The translations under genes were made by a program, and so were the position numbers. Of a DNA stretch of 64,000 bases, positions 8,383-16,655 are shown one piece after another. Position 1 is the stretch's first letter, and every line of letters begins with the position of its first letter. The stretch is from an uncultured Candidatus Melainabacteria bacterium (GTDB lineage Bacteria; Cyanobacteriota; Vampirovibrionia; Gastranaerophilales; Gastranaerophilaceae), in contig CAKURL010000003.1 in NCBI GenBank assembly GCA_934675685.1, positions 5,118 to 69,117 on the forward strand, read 5' to 3'. The notes under the pieces are model-generated. The model ran no database searches. It worked only from the letters and a program-made list of their open reading frames with translations, and had not been told where the DNA came from.

Positions 8383-9269
8383 TTTTCTTTTTTGCTCTCA
8401 TTTCCTTTGCAAGGTTCGCAATGTATTGTAATCAAGCTATTTGAAAGCACGCTTTTAATTTTTTCTTCAATAAAATCGCAAATTTTGTGGCAATCTTTGA
8501 TTGGCATATTTTCTTCGCACAAAATCGTGACATCTATGTCTCTGTTTGGGCCGGTTTTTCTGCTTTTTAAATTTTTAAAGCCATTTATTTTTTCGCAATT
8601 GTCTAAAATTTCTTTGATTTTTTTAAGGTCCTCTTCGGGCAAAGTCCCATCAACAAGGTTGTTTAGAGTTTCTTTTGTTATTGAAATCCCTGATTTTAAA
8701 ATGATTAAAGCAACAAAAATCGCAATCAAAGGGTCTAGAAGAGAAATATTTGTGATTTTAATCAAAACAAGCCCGATTAAAACCCCTAAAGAAGAATATA
8801 TGTCTGTGCTAAGGTGCTTTGCGTCTGCCTTTAGGGCAAGAGAATCTGTCTTTTTTGAAACATAGAATAAATAAGAGCTCACAATAAGGTTTAAAATAAT
8901 CGCAACACCCATGGCGATTATCCCCAATTTTGTGTCGAATTCAGAAGGGGTGTCGCTTACGATTTTTTTACAAGATTCTAAAATTATGAAAAAAGAAGCT
9001 AAAATAATCAAAATTCCTTCGATGAACCCGGCCACATCTTCATATCTTCCGTGCCCAAAAGGGTGGTCTTTGTCTGCAGGCTGGCTTGAGCGCATGACCG
9101 CAAAGCAAGTCAACAAAGAAGCCAAAAAGTCGCTTGTTGAATGGATTGCTTCAGAAATTATACTAATGCTTCCAGAAATAAACCCGGCTACAAGTTTGAA
9201 TATTATAATCAAGCCGTTTGATAAAATGGACAAGCTTGCTGCAAATTTTTTTTCAAAATCTTTTTTCAT
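8379..9269 (-). CDS. Cation diffusion facilitator (CDF) metal exporter
   Basis: This 296-residue inner-membrane protein has about six membrane segments and a cytoplasmic C-terminal domain. CDF hallmarks are HSTSD in TM2 (metal ligands His43 and Asp47), the loop DKDHPFGHGRYE (66-77), and a second HxxxD-type pair (HLSTD) in TM5. Such proteins exchange cytosolic Zn, Fe or Mn for protons. The C-terminal region contains several Cys and His residues (IHCEPCKGNE). It is convergent with the PPTase gene (4-bp overlap) and divergent from the UDP-xylose pair. Metal specificity is not deducible by eye. Confidence 0.88.
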   Translation of the reverse strand: MKKDFEKKFAASLSILSNGLIIIFKLVAGFISGSISIISEAIHSTSDFLASLLTCFAVMRSSQPADKDHPFGHGRYEDVAGFIEGILIILASFFIILESCKKIVSDTPSEFDTKLGIIAMGVAIILNLIVSSYLFYVSKKTDSLALKADAKHLSTDIYSSLGVLIGLVLIKITNISLLDPLIAIFVALIILKSGISITKETLNNLVDGTLPEEDLKKIKEILDNCEKINGFKNLKSRKTGPNRDIDVTILCEENMPIKDCHKICDFIEEKIKSVLSNSLITIHCEPCKGNESKKEN

Positions 9270-9365
9270 TTTTTTCTTCTTTAAGCTTAATTCAATCTTA
9301 GCATAAAACCTAATTATGGGCTCAATGAAAATTTTATGTTATAATTTCTTCTAAAAAGGTGAAAT

Positions 9366-10322
9366 ATGAAAACAATCTTGGTCACAGGCGGCGCAGGCTT
9401 CATTGGCTCCAATTTAATCAAAAAATTAATTCAAGATGAAAATAACAATATAATCTGTCTTGATAATGATTTTTCTGGCGATTTAAACAATTTAAAAGAT
9501 TTTTTGGATAATCCTCGCTTTAAATTCATCTTGCATGACATCATAGAGCCTTTTTCTTTTGAAGGAAAAATTGACGAAATCTATAATTTCGCATGCCCTG
9601 CTTCCCCTTTAAAATATCAAGGCAAAAATGCAATTTTCACTACTAAAACCTGTGTTTTGGGCTCTTTAAACTTGCTTGAGCTCGCAAGAAAAAATGACGC
9701 AAAAATCCTCCAAGCTTCGACAAGCGAAGTGTATGGAGAGCCTCTTTGCCACCCTCAAAAAGAAGAATACAGAGGAAACGTGAACCCCGTGGGAGTGCGC
9801 TCTTGCTATGACGAAGGAAAAAGGGCGGCTGAGAGCTTGTTTTTTGACTACCATAGAACTTACGGCACAAAAATTAAAATTATCAGAATTTTTAACACTT
9901 ATGGGCCAAACATGAGAAAAGATGATGGAAGAGTTGTTTCGAACTTTATTTTCCAAGCTTTAAAAGGAAAAGAATTGACCATCTTTGGAGATGGCTCTCA
10001 GACGCGCTCTTTTTGCTATATTGACGATTTAATTGATGGCATAATAAAAATGATGAGTTCGAAAAATAGTTTTTTGGGCCCTGTGAACCTTGGAAATCCA
10101 AAAGAATTCACAATAGAAGAGCTTTCAAAGCTTGTTAGAGAAAAAATAAACAAAAATTTAAAAGTAGCTTACAAAGATCTTCCAAAAGATGACCCAACTC
10201 AAAGAAAGCCGGACATTTCTTTGGCCAAAGAAATGCTTCTTTGGGAACCCAAAATCGAGCTTTCAGAAGGGCTTCAAAAAACAATAGAATATTTTAAACA
10301 AAAAATGAAAGAGGATTTTTAG
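9366..10322 (+). CDS. UDP-glucuronate decarboxylase (UDP-xylose synthase)
   Basis: This 318-residue extended SDR has GGAGFIG (8-14), the UXS-specific ACPASPLKYQ segment, STSEVYG, catalytic Tyr148 and Lys152 in YDEGKR, and the NTYGPNM region. It converts UDP-glucuronate to UDP-xylose through a 4-keto intermediate with bound NAD. The next gene, a UDP-glucose dehydrogenase, starts immediately after its stop and supplies the substrate. A TGTTATAAT extended -10 (9337-9345) and an AAAGGTG-type ribosome site lie upstream. A dTDP-glucose dehydratase is less likely given ACPASP and YDEGKR. Confidence 0.88.
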   Translation: MKTILVTGGAGFIGSNLIKKLIQDENNNIICLDNDFSGDLNNLKDFLDNPRFKFILHDIIEPFSFEGKIDEIYNFACPASPLKYQGKNAIFTTKTCVLGSLNLLELARKNDAKILQASTSEVYGEPLCHPQKEEYRGNVNPVGVRSCYDEGKRAAESLFFDYHRTYGTKIKIIRIFNTYGPNMRKDDGRVVSNFIFQALKGKELTIFGDGSQTRSFCYIDDLIDGIIKMMSSKNSFLGPVNLGNPKEFTIEELSKLVREKINKNLKVAYKDLPKDDPTQRKPDISLAKEMLLWEPKIELSEGLQKTIEYFKQKMKEDF

Positions 10323-11633
10323 ATGAAAGTGTGCGTGGTGGGTGTTGGCTATGTCGGGCTTGTTGCGGGTGCTTGCCTTGCTGAGATGGGAAACGATGTC
10401 ATTTGTGTTGATAATGACGAAAAAAAGCTTGAAAACTTAAAAAATGGAATTATTCCAATCTATGAAGCAGGGCTTGAAGAATTAATCAAAACAAATGTAA
10501 AAGAAAGCAGGCTCACTTTTTCTTCTGATTTAAAGCAAGCGATTAAAAAATCCCTCGTTTGCTTCATAGCTGTTGGAACTCCTCAAAAAGAAGATGGCTC
10601 TGTCGATTTGTCTTATGTTGAAAAAGTGGCTTTTGACATAGGTTTTGCCATAGATAGCTATAAAGTCATCGTAAATAAATCCACAGTCCCCGTTGGGAGT
10701 TCTAAAAAAGTCAAAGAATTAATCCAAAAAAACGCAAAAGCAGAGTTTGACGTCGTTTCAAATCCGGAATTTTTAAAACAAGGAGCCGCAGTCGAAGATT
10801 TTTTGAGGCCGGATAGGATAATCATCGGTTCGAGCTCTAAAAAAGCAACAGGCATTATGCTTGATTTATATAGCCCTTATGTCAGAAATCAAAACCCAAT
10901 CATCACAATGGATAATGAATCTGCTGAAATGGTGAAATATGCTTCTAATTGCTTTTTGGCGGTTAAAATTTCTTATGCAAATGAAATTGCAAATATTTGC
11001 GAAAAAGTGGGAGCAGACATAGACAAAGTCCGCCTTGGAATGTGCGCAGACACAAGAATAGGTTCGAAATTTCTCTATGCAGGGCTTGGCTTTGGGGGAA
11101 GTTGTTTTCCAAAAGATATAAAAGCTTTAATTAAAACCGCTCAAGACCACGATTGCGATTGCTCTTTGATTAAATCGGCAGATGAAATTAACCAAAAACA
11201 AAGAAAATTATTTTTAGAAAAAATTTTTTCTTATTTTAAAAACAATATAAAGGGAAAGACCTTTGCTGTTTGGGGCTTGGCTTTTAAGCCCAAAACGAAC
11301 GATTTAAGAGAAGCGCCATCTATTACAATTATAAATGCGCTTTTAAATTCAGGAGCAAAAATAAAAGCTTATGACCCAAAAGCCATGGAAAGCGCAAAAG
11401 AATATTTTAAAGACAAAATAACTTATTGCTCTTCTTCTTATCTTGCCCTAGAAGGCGCTCAAGCACTTTTGCTTTTGTCCGAATGGAATGAATTTAGAAA
11501 CCCCGATTTTGAGAAAATGAAAAGTTTGATGGCTCAACCTTTGATTTTTGACGGGCGAAATCAATATAGCCCAAAAGTCCTTTTGAGCCTTGGCTTTGAA
11601 TATATTTCCGTAGGCAGAAAAGAATTAAAATAA
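10323..11633 (+). CDS. ugd: UDP-glucose 6-dehydrogenase
   Basis: This 436-residue UDP-glucose/GDP-mannose dehydrogenase family member has N-terminal GVGYVGL (7-13), STVPVGS, NPEFLKQGAAVEDF with RPDRIIIG, and the catalytic cysteine in GFGGSCFPKD (Cys261). It oxidises UDP-glucose to UDP-glucuronate with two NAD+. Its ATG follows the stop of the UDP-xylose synthase gene directly, so the two form a UDP-Glc to UDP-GlcA to UDP-Xyl unit feeding cell-surface glycan synthesis. Length and motifs are normal. Confidence 0.93.
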   Translation: MKVCVVGVGYVGLVAGACLAEMGNDVICVDNDEKKLENLKNGIIPIYEAGLEELIKTNVKESRLTFSSDLKQAIKKSLVCFIAVGTPQKEDGSVDLSYVEKVAFDIGFAIDSYKVIVNKSTVPVGSSKKVKELIQKNAKAEFDVVSNPEFLKQGAAVEDFLRPDRIIIGSSSKKATGIMLDLYSPYVRNQNPIITMDNESAEMVKYASNCFLAVKISYANEIANICEKVGADIDKVRLGMCADTRIGSKFLYAGLGFGGSCFPKDIKALIKTAQDHDCDCSLIKSADEINQKQRKLFLEKIFSYFKNNIKGKTFAVWGLAFKPKTNDLREAPSITIINALLNSGAKIKAYDPKAMESAKEYFKDKITYCSSSYLALEGAQALLLLSEWNEFRNPDFEKMKSLMAQPLIFDGRNQYSPKVLLSLGFEYISVGRKELK

Positions 11634-11681
11634 AAAACCAAAGAAAAATGTTAAAAATTTTTTCAAAAATACCTGAAATTC

Positions 11682-11711
11682 TTGACAGGGTGCTATTTTC
11701 TCTATTATAAT
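11682..11711 (+). promoter_or_regulatory. Sigma-70 promoter upstream of the 11773 gene
   Basis: TTGACA at 11682-11687 and TATAAT at 11706-11711, separated by 18 bp, match the sigma-70 consensus exactly. Transcription would begin near 11718, giving a leader of about 55 nt before ATG 11773. Confidence 0.8.
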
Positions 11712-11772
11712 TTAATATAAATATTATTTATATTAAAAACTATGCCAGACAACAATATATTCTTGAGGTTTT

Positions 11773-12516
11773 ATGACTGATGAAAACAATACTAGCCCTA
11801 TAAATCAAGCTCAGCTTGGTTGCCCTTCCTTTGGCTTAAAAGGCCGTAATATCTTTGACGACAACATAAAGATTTCTCTAAAAGACGAAACAAATAAGCT
11901 TCAAGACTTTTCAAATCTTTGTTTTGACGACGATTACAAAAAGACAATAACAGAATATTTTTCAAAAGACAATTTTAACCCTTCTTTGTTGGAGCTTGTG
12001 TCTAAAGTTGTTCTTTTTGATTTTATGCAAAAAGAAATTATAAAAAATTTCTCAGATCTTAAAGAAGAAAAAGCAAAATCGATTTTAGGTGATTTTTCCT
12101 TAACGCATAAAATTATTCAAGAAAATCTTTTAAAGGATATATTTTCTTGCCATAAATTTGCTCTCGGGTTTTTTAATTTGTTTAAAGATACGAAAGAGTA
12201 TATTTTAAAAGACGAAAAATTTTGCAAAATTGAAAATATTCTCTCTTCTTTTGAAAACCCAGATTTCTTAAAAGAAAAGACCCTAGAAGAATGTGCGTTT
12301 TCGGTTTATTTAATCTTTGATTATTTTAATTCTTTCTTAGACAAGAAATTTTCCCTAAAAGGCTTAAATGAAATTTCTTTTAAAGATGGCCACGAACTAA
12401 GCGAATATTTGACTTATGACACATTATCAAAGCTTCAAAATAGAAACCATAAAGAAGATTATGCAAAATATATTTTAGAATTGGAAGAAAAAGCAAAACG
12501 CGAATTTGAAAAATAG
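11773..12516 (+). CDS. Hypothetical acidic/lysine-rich helical protein
   Basis: I do not recognise this 247-residue protein. It has no signal peptide or membrane segment, is rich in Lys, Glu, Asp and Phe, and appears largely helical from about residue 40 on, ending in a charged stretch (ELEEKAKREFEK). The N-terminal 20 residues are Asn/Ser/Gln-rich and contain a lone CPSFG. It follows a perfect-consensus promoter and converges with a MerR-type regulator. Expression is therefore probably strong. Likely cytoplasmic; function unknown. Confidence 0.6.
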   Translation: MTDENNTSPINQAQLGCPSFGLKGRNIFDDNIKISLKDETNKLQDFSNLCFDDDYKKTITEYFSKDNFNPSLLELVSKVVLFDFMQKEIIKNFSDLKEEKAKSILGDFSLTHKIIQENLLKDIFSCHKFALGFFNLFKDTKEYILKDEKFCKIENILSSFENPDFLKEKTLEECAFSVYLIFDYFNSFLDKKFSLKGLNEISFKDGHELSEYLTYDTLSKLQNRNHKEDYAKYILELEEKAKREFEK

Positions 12517-12519
12517 GAT

Positions 12520-12858
12520 TTAAAGGCTTTCAAAAGAAAATGCGCACATTTTTTGAAAAAGGTTGATGATTTCGCTGTCTTTTTCTCTTTCTATCGGGTG
12601 TTTTATTTTAAAATCTAAAGAAAGAAATATTCTTATTACGGGTATTGTAACACCTAATTTAATTAGTTCTCTTATGATTTCGAGCCATTCTATGTCTTCT
12701 TGGCTATATAATCTTTTGCCGTTTTCGGAGTTGTTTGTCCTTTTTGGTTTTATGAGCCCTTCTTCTTCGTATGTTCTTATTCTGTCGCAAGTCACGCCTA
12801 AAATTTTAGAAACTTGTGAAATTTGATAAAAAGGTTCATTTTTGGCGATTTTTGACAT
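12520..12858 (-). CDS. MerR-family transcriptional regulator
   Basis: The 112-residue protein has an N-terminal MerR winged helix-turn-helix: FYQISQVSKILGVTCDRIRTYEEEGLIKPKR, continuing to RLYSQEDIEWLEIIREL (residues ~10-80). The short C-terminal part is a helix without a cysteine pair or an obvious ligand domain, so it resembles HspR/GlnR-sized members more than metal sensors. A GGAGAA site precedes the start. It faces away from the pilin-like gene, and the region between them holds that gene's promoter, making the pilin-like gene one possible target (inference). Confidence 0.82.
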   Translation of the reverse strand: MSKIAKNEPFYQISQVSKILGVTCDRIRTYEEEGLIKPKRTNNSENGKRLYSQEDIEWLEIIRELIKLGVTIPVIRIFLSLDFKIKHPIEREKDSEIINLFQKMCAFSFESL

Positions 12859-12965
12859 TGTTTTCTCCTAAATTATTTGGCTTTAGCTTTTTCTTTAATT
12901 AATCTTAAATAAAAAGCTTTAATAAGTGTATTTAGGTAAATAAATATATATATTTAACTAAGTTA

Positions 12966-12994
12966 TTGATTATTTAAAACATAGGTATTATAAT
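12966..12994 (+). promoter_or_regulatory. Promoter of the pilin-like gene
   Basis: TTGATT (12966-12971) and TATAAT (12989-12994) are spaced by 17 bp. The predicted start of transcription, near 13001, leaves about 36 nt before the TTG start at 13037, which has GGAG at 13025-13028. This supports 13037 over the earlier ATG at 13010. Confidence 0.7.
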
Positions 12995-13036
12995 ATCCAT
13001 GTTTATCGAATGATTATATATACAGGAGTAATATTT

Positions 13037-14185
13037 TTGTTTAATTTTAAAAAATCTTTAAATCTTAAAAAAGTCGCTTTTTCTTTGATAGAATTAATGA
13101 TTTCTTTGATAGTAATCTCTCTTGTGGCTGCTGCTTTCACCCCTGTGATTACAAAAAAATTAAAAACAAGTTCGATTTTTGGCTCTTCCGGGGGTGGAAA
13201 TTCTGTGAGTGCAAATTGCCAAGGGAAATTTGATTCCGATTGCAAGCTTTGCACAAAAGATTTGTGTGTGATGTGCAAAAAGACTTGTGAAAGCGGATAT
13301 ATGCTTGAGGCTGATAGTTGTAAATGTAATCAAATAATCACAATAAATAATTGCAAGGTTTATTCAACTTATTCTACTTGCAACGCTTGCGAAGATGGAT
13401 ATTATTTATCTAATAACGAATGCAAAGCTTATAGCGTTTTGAATTGTGCAACTTTTAGCTCAACAGAAGATAAATGCCTTTCTTGCCCTTTTGGGTTTTA
13501 TTTAAAAAACGATAGTTGCACACAATACACGGCTCAAAATTGCGCGACTTATAGCTCTTCTAGCGACCAATGCGCAACATGCCAAAGTGGGTATACATTG
13601 AGCTCGGGGGCATGTGTTAAAAATTTGGATTGCTCTGGGCGATATTTTTATAAAAAAAGTAATTTATGTATTACAAAATACAACATGAACGACAGTGATG
13701 AAAATTTGATTTCTTCATCTGCCGAAGTGACTATGTATCTGATGTCATCTTCGACTAGTGGTACAAATTGTAGTGCTTCTAATGGTAGGTGTTGTTGGCA
13801 AGGTAATACTTCGGGTGGTTGCGGTTCTACTGGTGACTACTATGAAAATTATTCAGGTTGTCATAGGACTATTTGCACTTGGAAAGCTGCTAATGCAATA
13901 TGTGCAACTTATAAAAATGGTGGAAAAGTTTGGAGACTTCCAACGAAGGACGAAATGCAAAATTGGATTGCAATCTCAAAAGAACTTCAACTTTGTCCTG
14001 ATACTGATACCGATTGTCGCTATTCTTCTTGTCTCCCAGGGTTTTTTGCCGCTCTTTGTTATCCTTCTGCAATCCATGCTAGTAAAGAGGGTGTGCAGTT
14101 TTGGTGGTCAGGTGTTACAAGGTGGATTGCATCAGGTTTGAATGCAAATGCCGGTTATTCTGTTCGTTGCGTTACAGATATTTAA
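13037..14185 (+). CDS. Type IV pilin-like protein with Cys-rich repeats and FISUMP/DUF1566-like C-terminus
   Basis: From TTG 13037 (GGAG 8 nt upstream) the protein has 382 residues. A class III signal, KKVAFSLIELMISLIVISLV, has its likely cleavage between Ala14 and Phe15 and the mature Glu5 (Glu19), as in type IV pilins. Residues ~60-200 hold Cys-rich repeats of roughly 30 residues with TCxAC..GYYLS..C patterns, like furin/EGF-type modules. The C-terminus, with VWRLPTKDEM (298-307), WWSG and SVRCV, resembles DUF1566/FISUMP lectin-like domains. It is probably displayed on the surface through pilus or pseudopilus machinery, as an adhesin-like minor pilin. An alternative ATG lies at 13010. Confidence 0.78.
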   Translation: MFNFKKSLNLKKVAFSLIELMISLIVISLVAAAFTPVITKKLKTSSIFGSSGGGNSVSANCQGKFDSDCKLCTKDLCVMCKKTCESGYMLEADSCKCNQIITINNCKVYSTYSTCNACEDGYYLSNNECKAYSVLNCATFSSTEDKCLSCPFGFYLKNDSCTQYTAQNCATYSSSSDQCATCQSGYTLSSGACVKNLDCSGRYFYKKSNLCITKYNMNDSDENLISSSAEVTMYLMSSSTSGTNCSASNGRCCWQGNTSGGCGSTGDYYENYSGCHRTICTWKAANAICATYKNGGKVWRLPTKDEMQNWIAISKELQLCPDTDTDCRYSSCLPGFFAALCYPSAIHASKEGVQFWWSGVTRWIASGLNANAGYSVRCVTDI

Positions 14186-14215
14186 ATTTTCATGTTATTT
14201 TGTGTTTTGATGTGA

Positions 14216-14240
14216 GGGAGGTTTACCTCCCCTTTTTTTT
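14216..14240 (+). terminator. Intrinsic terminator after the pilin-like gene
   Basis: A stem GGGAGG/CCTCCC with a 4-nt loop is followed by an eight-T run (14233-14240), 30 bp after the stop. A textbook intrinsic terminator. Confidence 0.88.
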
Positions 14241-14581
14241 AGCTCGAATGAAGCGTAGCAGGAGCCCTTGTCGGATTAGTAAATCCGACCTACATTTGAT
14301 AAAATAACACGTCATTCTGAAAGCTCTAAAAAACAAGCTATGCGTAGTTTTTTGGGCTGTTCAGAATCCCTAAAACAAAGAATACAAGAATTCAACATCA
14401 AATAAAAACCCTGAAACTAGTTCAGGGCGACATTTTGCTGCTTTTTTCTTTGCCAAAGTATCTAGTAGCAGAAATTCAAAAATAATTCATCGCACATTTA
14501 AACCCAAAAATTCCATAAACACATTTTTTATGCTAAAATTGCTATGTAATTTCAAAGCCCGAGCTTTAAAAAAGGAGTTTT
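14241..14581. repeat. Gene-free stretch with three inverted repeats
   Basis: This noncoding stretch holds three separate hairpins: GTCGGATT/AATCCGAC (14270-14289, 4-nt loop), a longer imperfect hairpin with outer arms ATTCTGA/TCAGAAT (14314-14367) and inner AAAAAAC/GTTTTTT arms, and CCCTGAA/TTCAGGG (14409-14427). None ends in a T run, so they look like dispersed intergenic palindromes rather than terminators. The 3' part has TGCTAAAAT (14531-14539), an extended -10 candidate for the GT8 gene, and its ribosome site AAAGGAG. No coding potential is apparent. Confidence 0.65.
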
Positions 14582-15508
14582 ATGTCTAAAATAAACGTTT
14601 GTATTTCTTCTGACGACAACTATGCAAAATACTTGGGCGTAGTCGCAGCTTCAATTTTAAAAAATGCAAATACAGATGATGAAATTGCCTTCTATTTTCT
14701 TGATGGCGGAATAAAAGAAGAAAAAAAACAAGAAATTTTTTCCTTAAAAGAAATCAAAGATTGCGAAATGAATTTCGTCAAAGTCGACGAAGAATTATTT
14801 TCTCAATATGCAAAAATCAAAACTCATAAATACATCACAATTGCGACATATTACCGCCTAAAGCTCCCGACATTGTTGCCTTCGGTTGATAAAATAATTT
14901 ATCTTGATTGCGACACTGTGGTAAATAGCTCCCTAAAAGATTTATTTGAAATCGACTTAAAAGAAAATTTAATCGCTGGCGCAAAAGACATAAACAAAAA
15001 AATGCTCAAGAAAAACCCAAGCTACGTGAACGCCGGAATGCTTGTTTTCAACTTAGCTCAAATGAGAAAAGAAAACACAGAAGAAAAATTCTTGGCTTGG
15101 ACAAAAGAGAATTTTGAAACAATAAAAGTGGGAGATCAAACAATCTTAAACGAAGTCTGCAAAGGCAGAATTCTTCTTGTTAATGACGTTTGGAATGTTC
15201 AATCTTCTAATTTCACAAATCGCTCGAGCTATACAAATTCTCCAAAAATAATCCATTTTGTCTCAAAAAAGAAACCATGGCACTTTGCAAGCTTTTCATA
15301 TCACAGGGATTTATATTTTAAATATCTTCAACTTACCCCTTGGAGGCTTTCTGAAGCTGAACTCAAGCATTGGACAAAAGACAACCAAATTGCTTCTTTA
15401 ATAGAATATTTTAAATATCGCCCTTTGTTTTTCTTGAGGCCAAGGTTTTATGAAGCAATTTTTAAAACATACATTTTAAATTTTAAAAAAGGAAAAAATA
15501 ATGTCTAA
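14582..15508 (+). CDS. Glycosyltransferase family 8
   Basis: This 308-residue GT8 protein starts INVCISSDDNYAKYLGV, has the DxD metal motif in IIYLDCDTVV (Asp109, Asp111), NAGMLVFNL, and IIHFVSKKKPWHF near residue 220. GT8 enzymes are retaining transferases using UDP-glucose or UDP-galactose, often adding hexoses to LPS core or capsule. A strong AAAGGAG precedes the ATG. The 3' end overlaps galE by 8 bp, which suggests UDP-galactose as donor (inference). Confidence 0.9.
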   Translation: MSKINVCISSDDNYAKYLGVVAASILKNANTDDEIAFYFLDGGIKEEKKQEIFSLKEIKDCEMNFVKVDEELFSQYAKIKTHKYITIATYYRLKLPTLLPSVDKIIYLDCDTVVNSSLKDLFEIDLKENLIAGAKDINKKMLKKNPSYVNAGMLVFNLAQMRKENTEEKFLAWTKENFETIKVGDQTILNEVCKGRILLVNDVWNVQSSNFTNRSSYTNSPKIIHFVSKKKPWHFASFSYHRDLYFKYLQLTPWRLSEAELKHWTKDNQIASLIEYFKYRPLFFLRPRFYEAIFKTYILNFKKGKNNV

Positions 15509-16502
15509 AATATTAGTAACAGGGGGCGCAGGCTATATAGGAAGCCACCTTGTTTTGGCGCTTTTAGAAGAAAACAAAGAAGTTGTGGTATTTGATAATT
15601 TTTCGACAGGCCACAAGGAAACTTTGGAAACTTTAAAAAAATATGGAAATTTGGAATACCTTGAAGGCGACTTGCTGAATTTAAAAGACATTAAAACGGT
15701 TTTTGAAAAATATGATATTTCTTGCGTTTTTCATTTTGCTGCTTTTTCTCAAGTGGCGCAAAGCGTCAAAAACCCAAGAAAATACTATCAAAATAACGTC
15801 ATCGGCACATTGAATCTTTTAAATACAATGCTTGATTTTGATGTTTTAAAAATTGTTTTTTCTTCCACGGCTGCAACTTATGGCGAGCCTAAATATATTC
15901 CAATCGACGAATTTCACCCACAAAACCCAATAAACCCTTACGGCCAAACGAAATTCATGATTGAAAAAATTCTTGATGATTACGACAAAGCCTATGGCTT
16001 AAAATCTGTTCGTTTAAGATATTTTAACGTCATCGGTGCCGACAAAAATTCAAGAATAGGAGAATGGCACAATCCGGAAACACACCTTGTTCCAAACATC
16101 TTAAAATCTACTTTTGAAAAAGGAAGAGTTTTTGAGATGTATGGCACAGACTATGACACAAAAGACGGCACTTGCGTTAGAGACTATATAAACGTTGAAG
16201 ACTTAGCTAGAGCGCATATTTTAGCTTTAAAATATCTTCAAAATGGCGGAAAAACAGACTTTTTCAACCTTGGAACAAACGAAGGAATGACTGTGAAAGA
16301 AATTTTCGACATGGCAGAAATCGTGACAGGGAAAAAAATCGAAGTAAAAGTCATGCCAAAAAGAGAAGGCGACCCAAAAAGCCTTGTTGCAAACAACAAA
16401 AAAGCAAGCGAAGTTTTGGGCTGGGAATTTAAAAATTCTTTAAAAGATAGCATAAAAAGCGCATATTTATGGGAAGCAAAATTAAACGAGAAAAAGATTT
16501 AA
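15501..16502 (+). CDS. galE: UDP-glucose 4-epimerase
   Basis: The protein has 333 residues, with GGAGYIG (8-14), SSTAATYG, catalytic Tyr147 and Lys151 in NPYGQTK, RYFNVIGA, and CVRDYINVEDLA, all typical of GalE. It interconverts UDP-glucose and UDP-galactose using bound NAD. It is coupled to the GT8 gene by an 8-bp overlap and probably feeds it with UDP-galactose. Relaxed specificity for UDP-GlcNAc cannot be excluded. Confidence 0.92.
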   Translation: MSKILVTGGAGYIGSHLVLALLEENKEVVVFDNFSTGHKETLETLKKYGNLEYLEGDLLNLKDIKTVFEKYDISCVFHFAAFSQVAQSVKNPRKYYQNNVIGTLNLLNTMLDFDVLKIVFSSTAATYGEPKYIPIDEFHPQNPINPYGQTKFMIEKILDDYDKAYGLKSVRLRYFNVIGADKNSRIGEWHNPETHLVPNILKSTFEKGRVFEMYGTDYDTKDGTCVRDYINVEDLARAHILALKYLQNGGKTDFFNLGTNEGMTVKEIFDMAEIVTGKKIEVKVMPKREGDPKSLVANNKKASEVLGWEFKNSLKDSIKSAYLWEAKLNEKKI

Positions 16503-16655
16503 TTTCCCGTAAAGTTGAGATATAATCTGGGTTATGCGCGTTATCGCTTTGAAGTATTAAAATTGTAAAAAATGCATTTGTTTTTAAGATATATGGCAAA
16601 AAAGTTTTTTTAGAGTTTTTGTAGAAAATGCATAACTGGAAAAGTAAATTAAAAA

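Noticed and set aside
8392..9306. Plus-strand open frames over the CDF gene
   Set aside because: They are antisense to a protein with complete CDF motifs and show no family resemblance or ribosome site.
14270..14427. CRISPR array
   Set aside because: The hairpins differ from each other, and no regularly spaced identical repeats exist anywhere in the window.
16503..16655. c-di-GMP riboswitch in front of the GGDEF gene
   Set aside because: The leader shows no recognisable GEMM-type pairing or tetraloop receptor, only AT-rich sequence.
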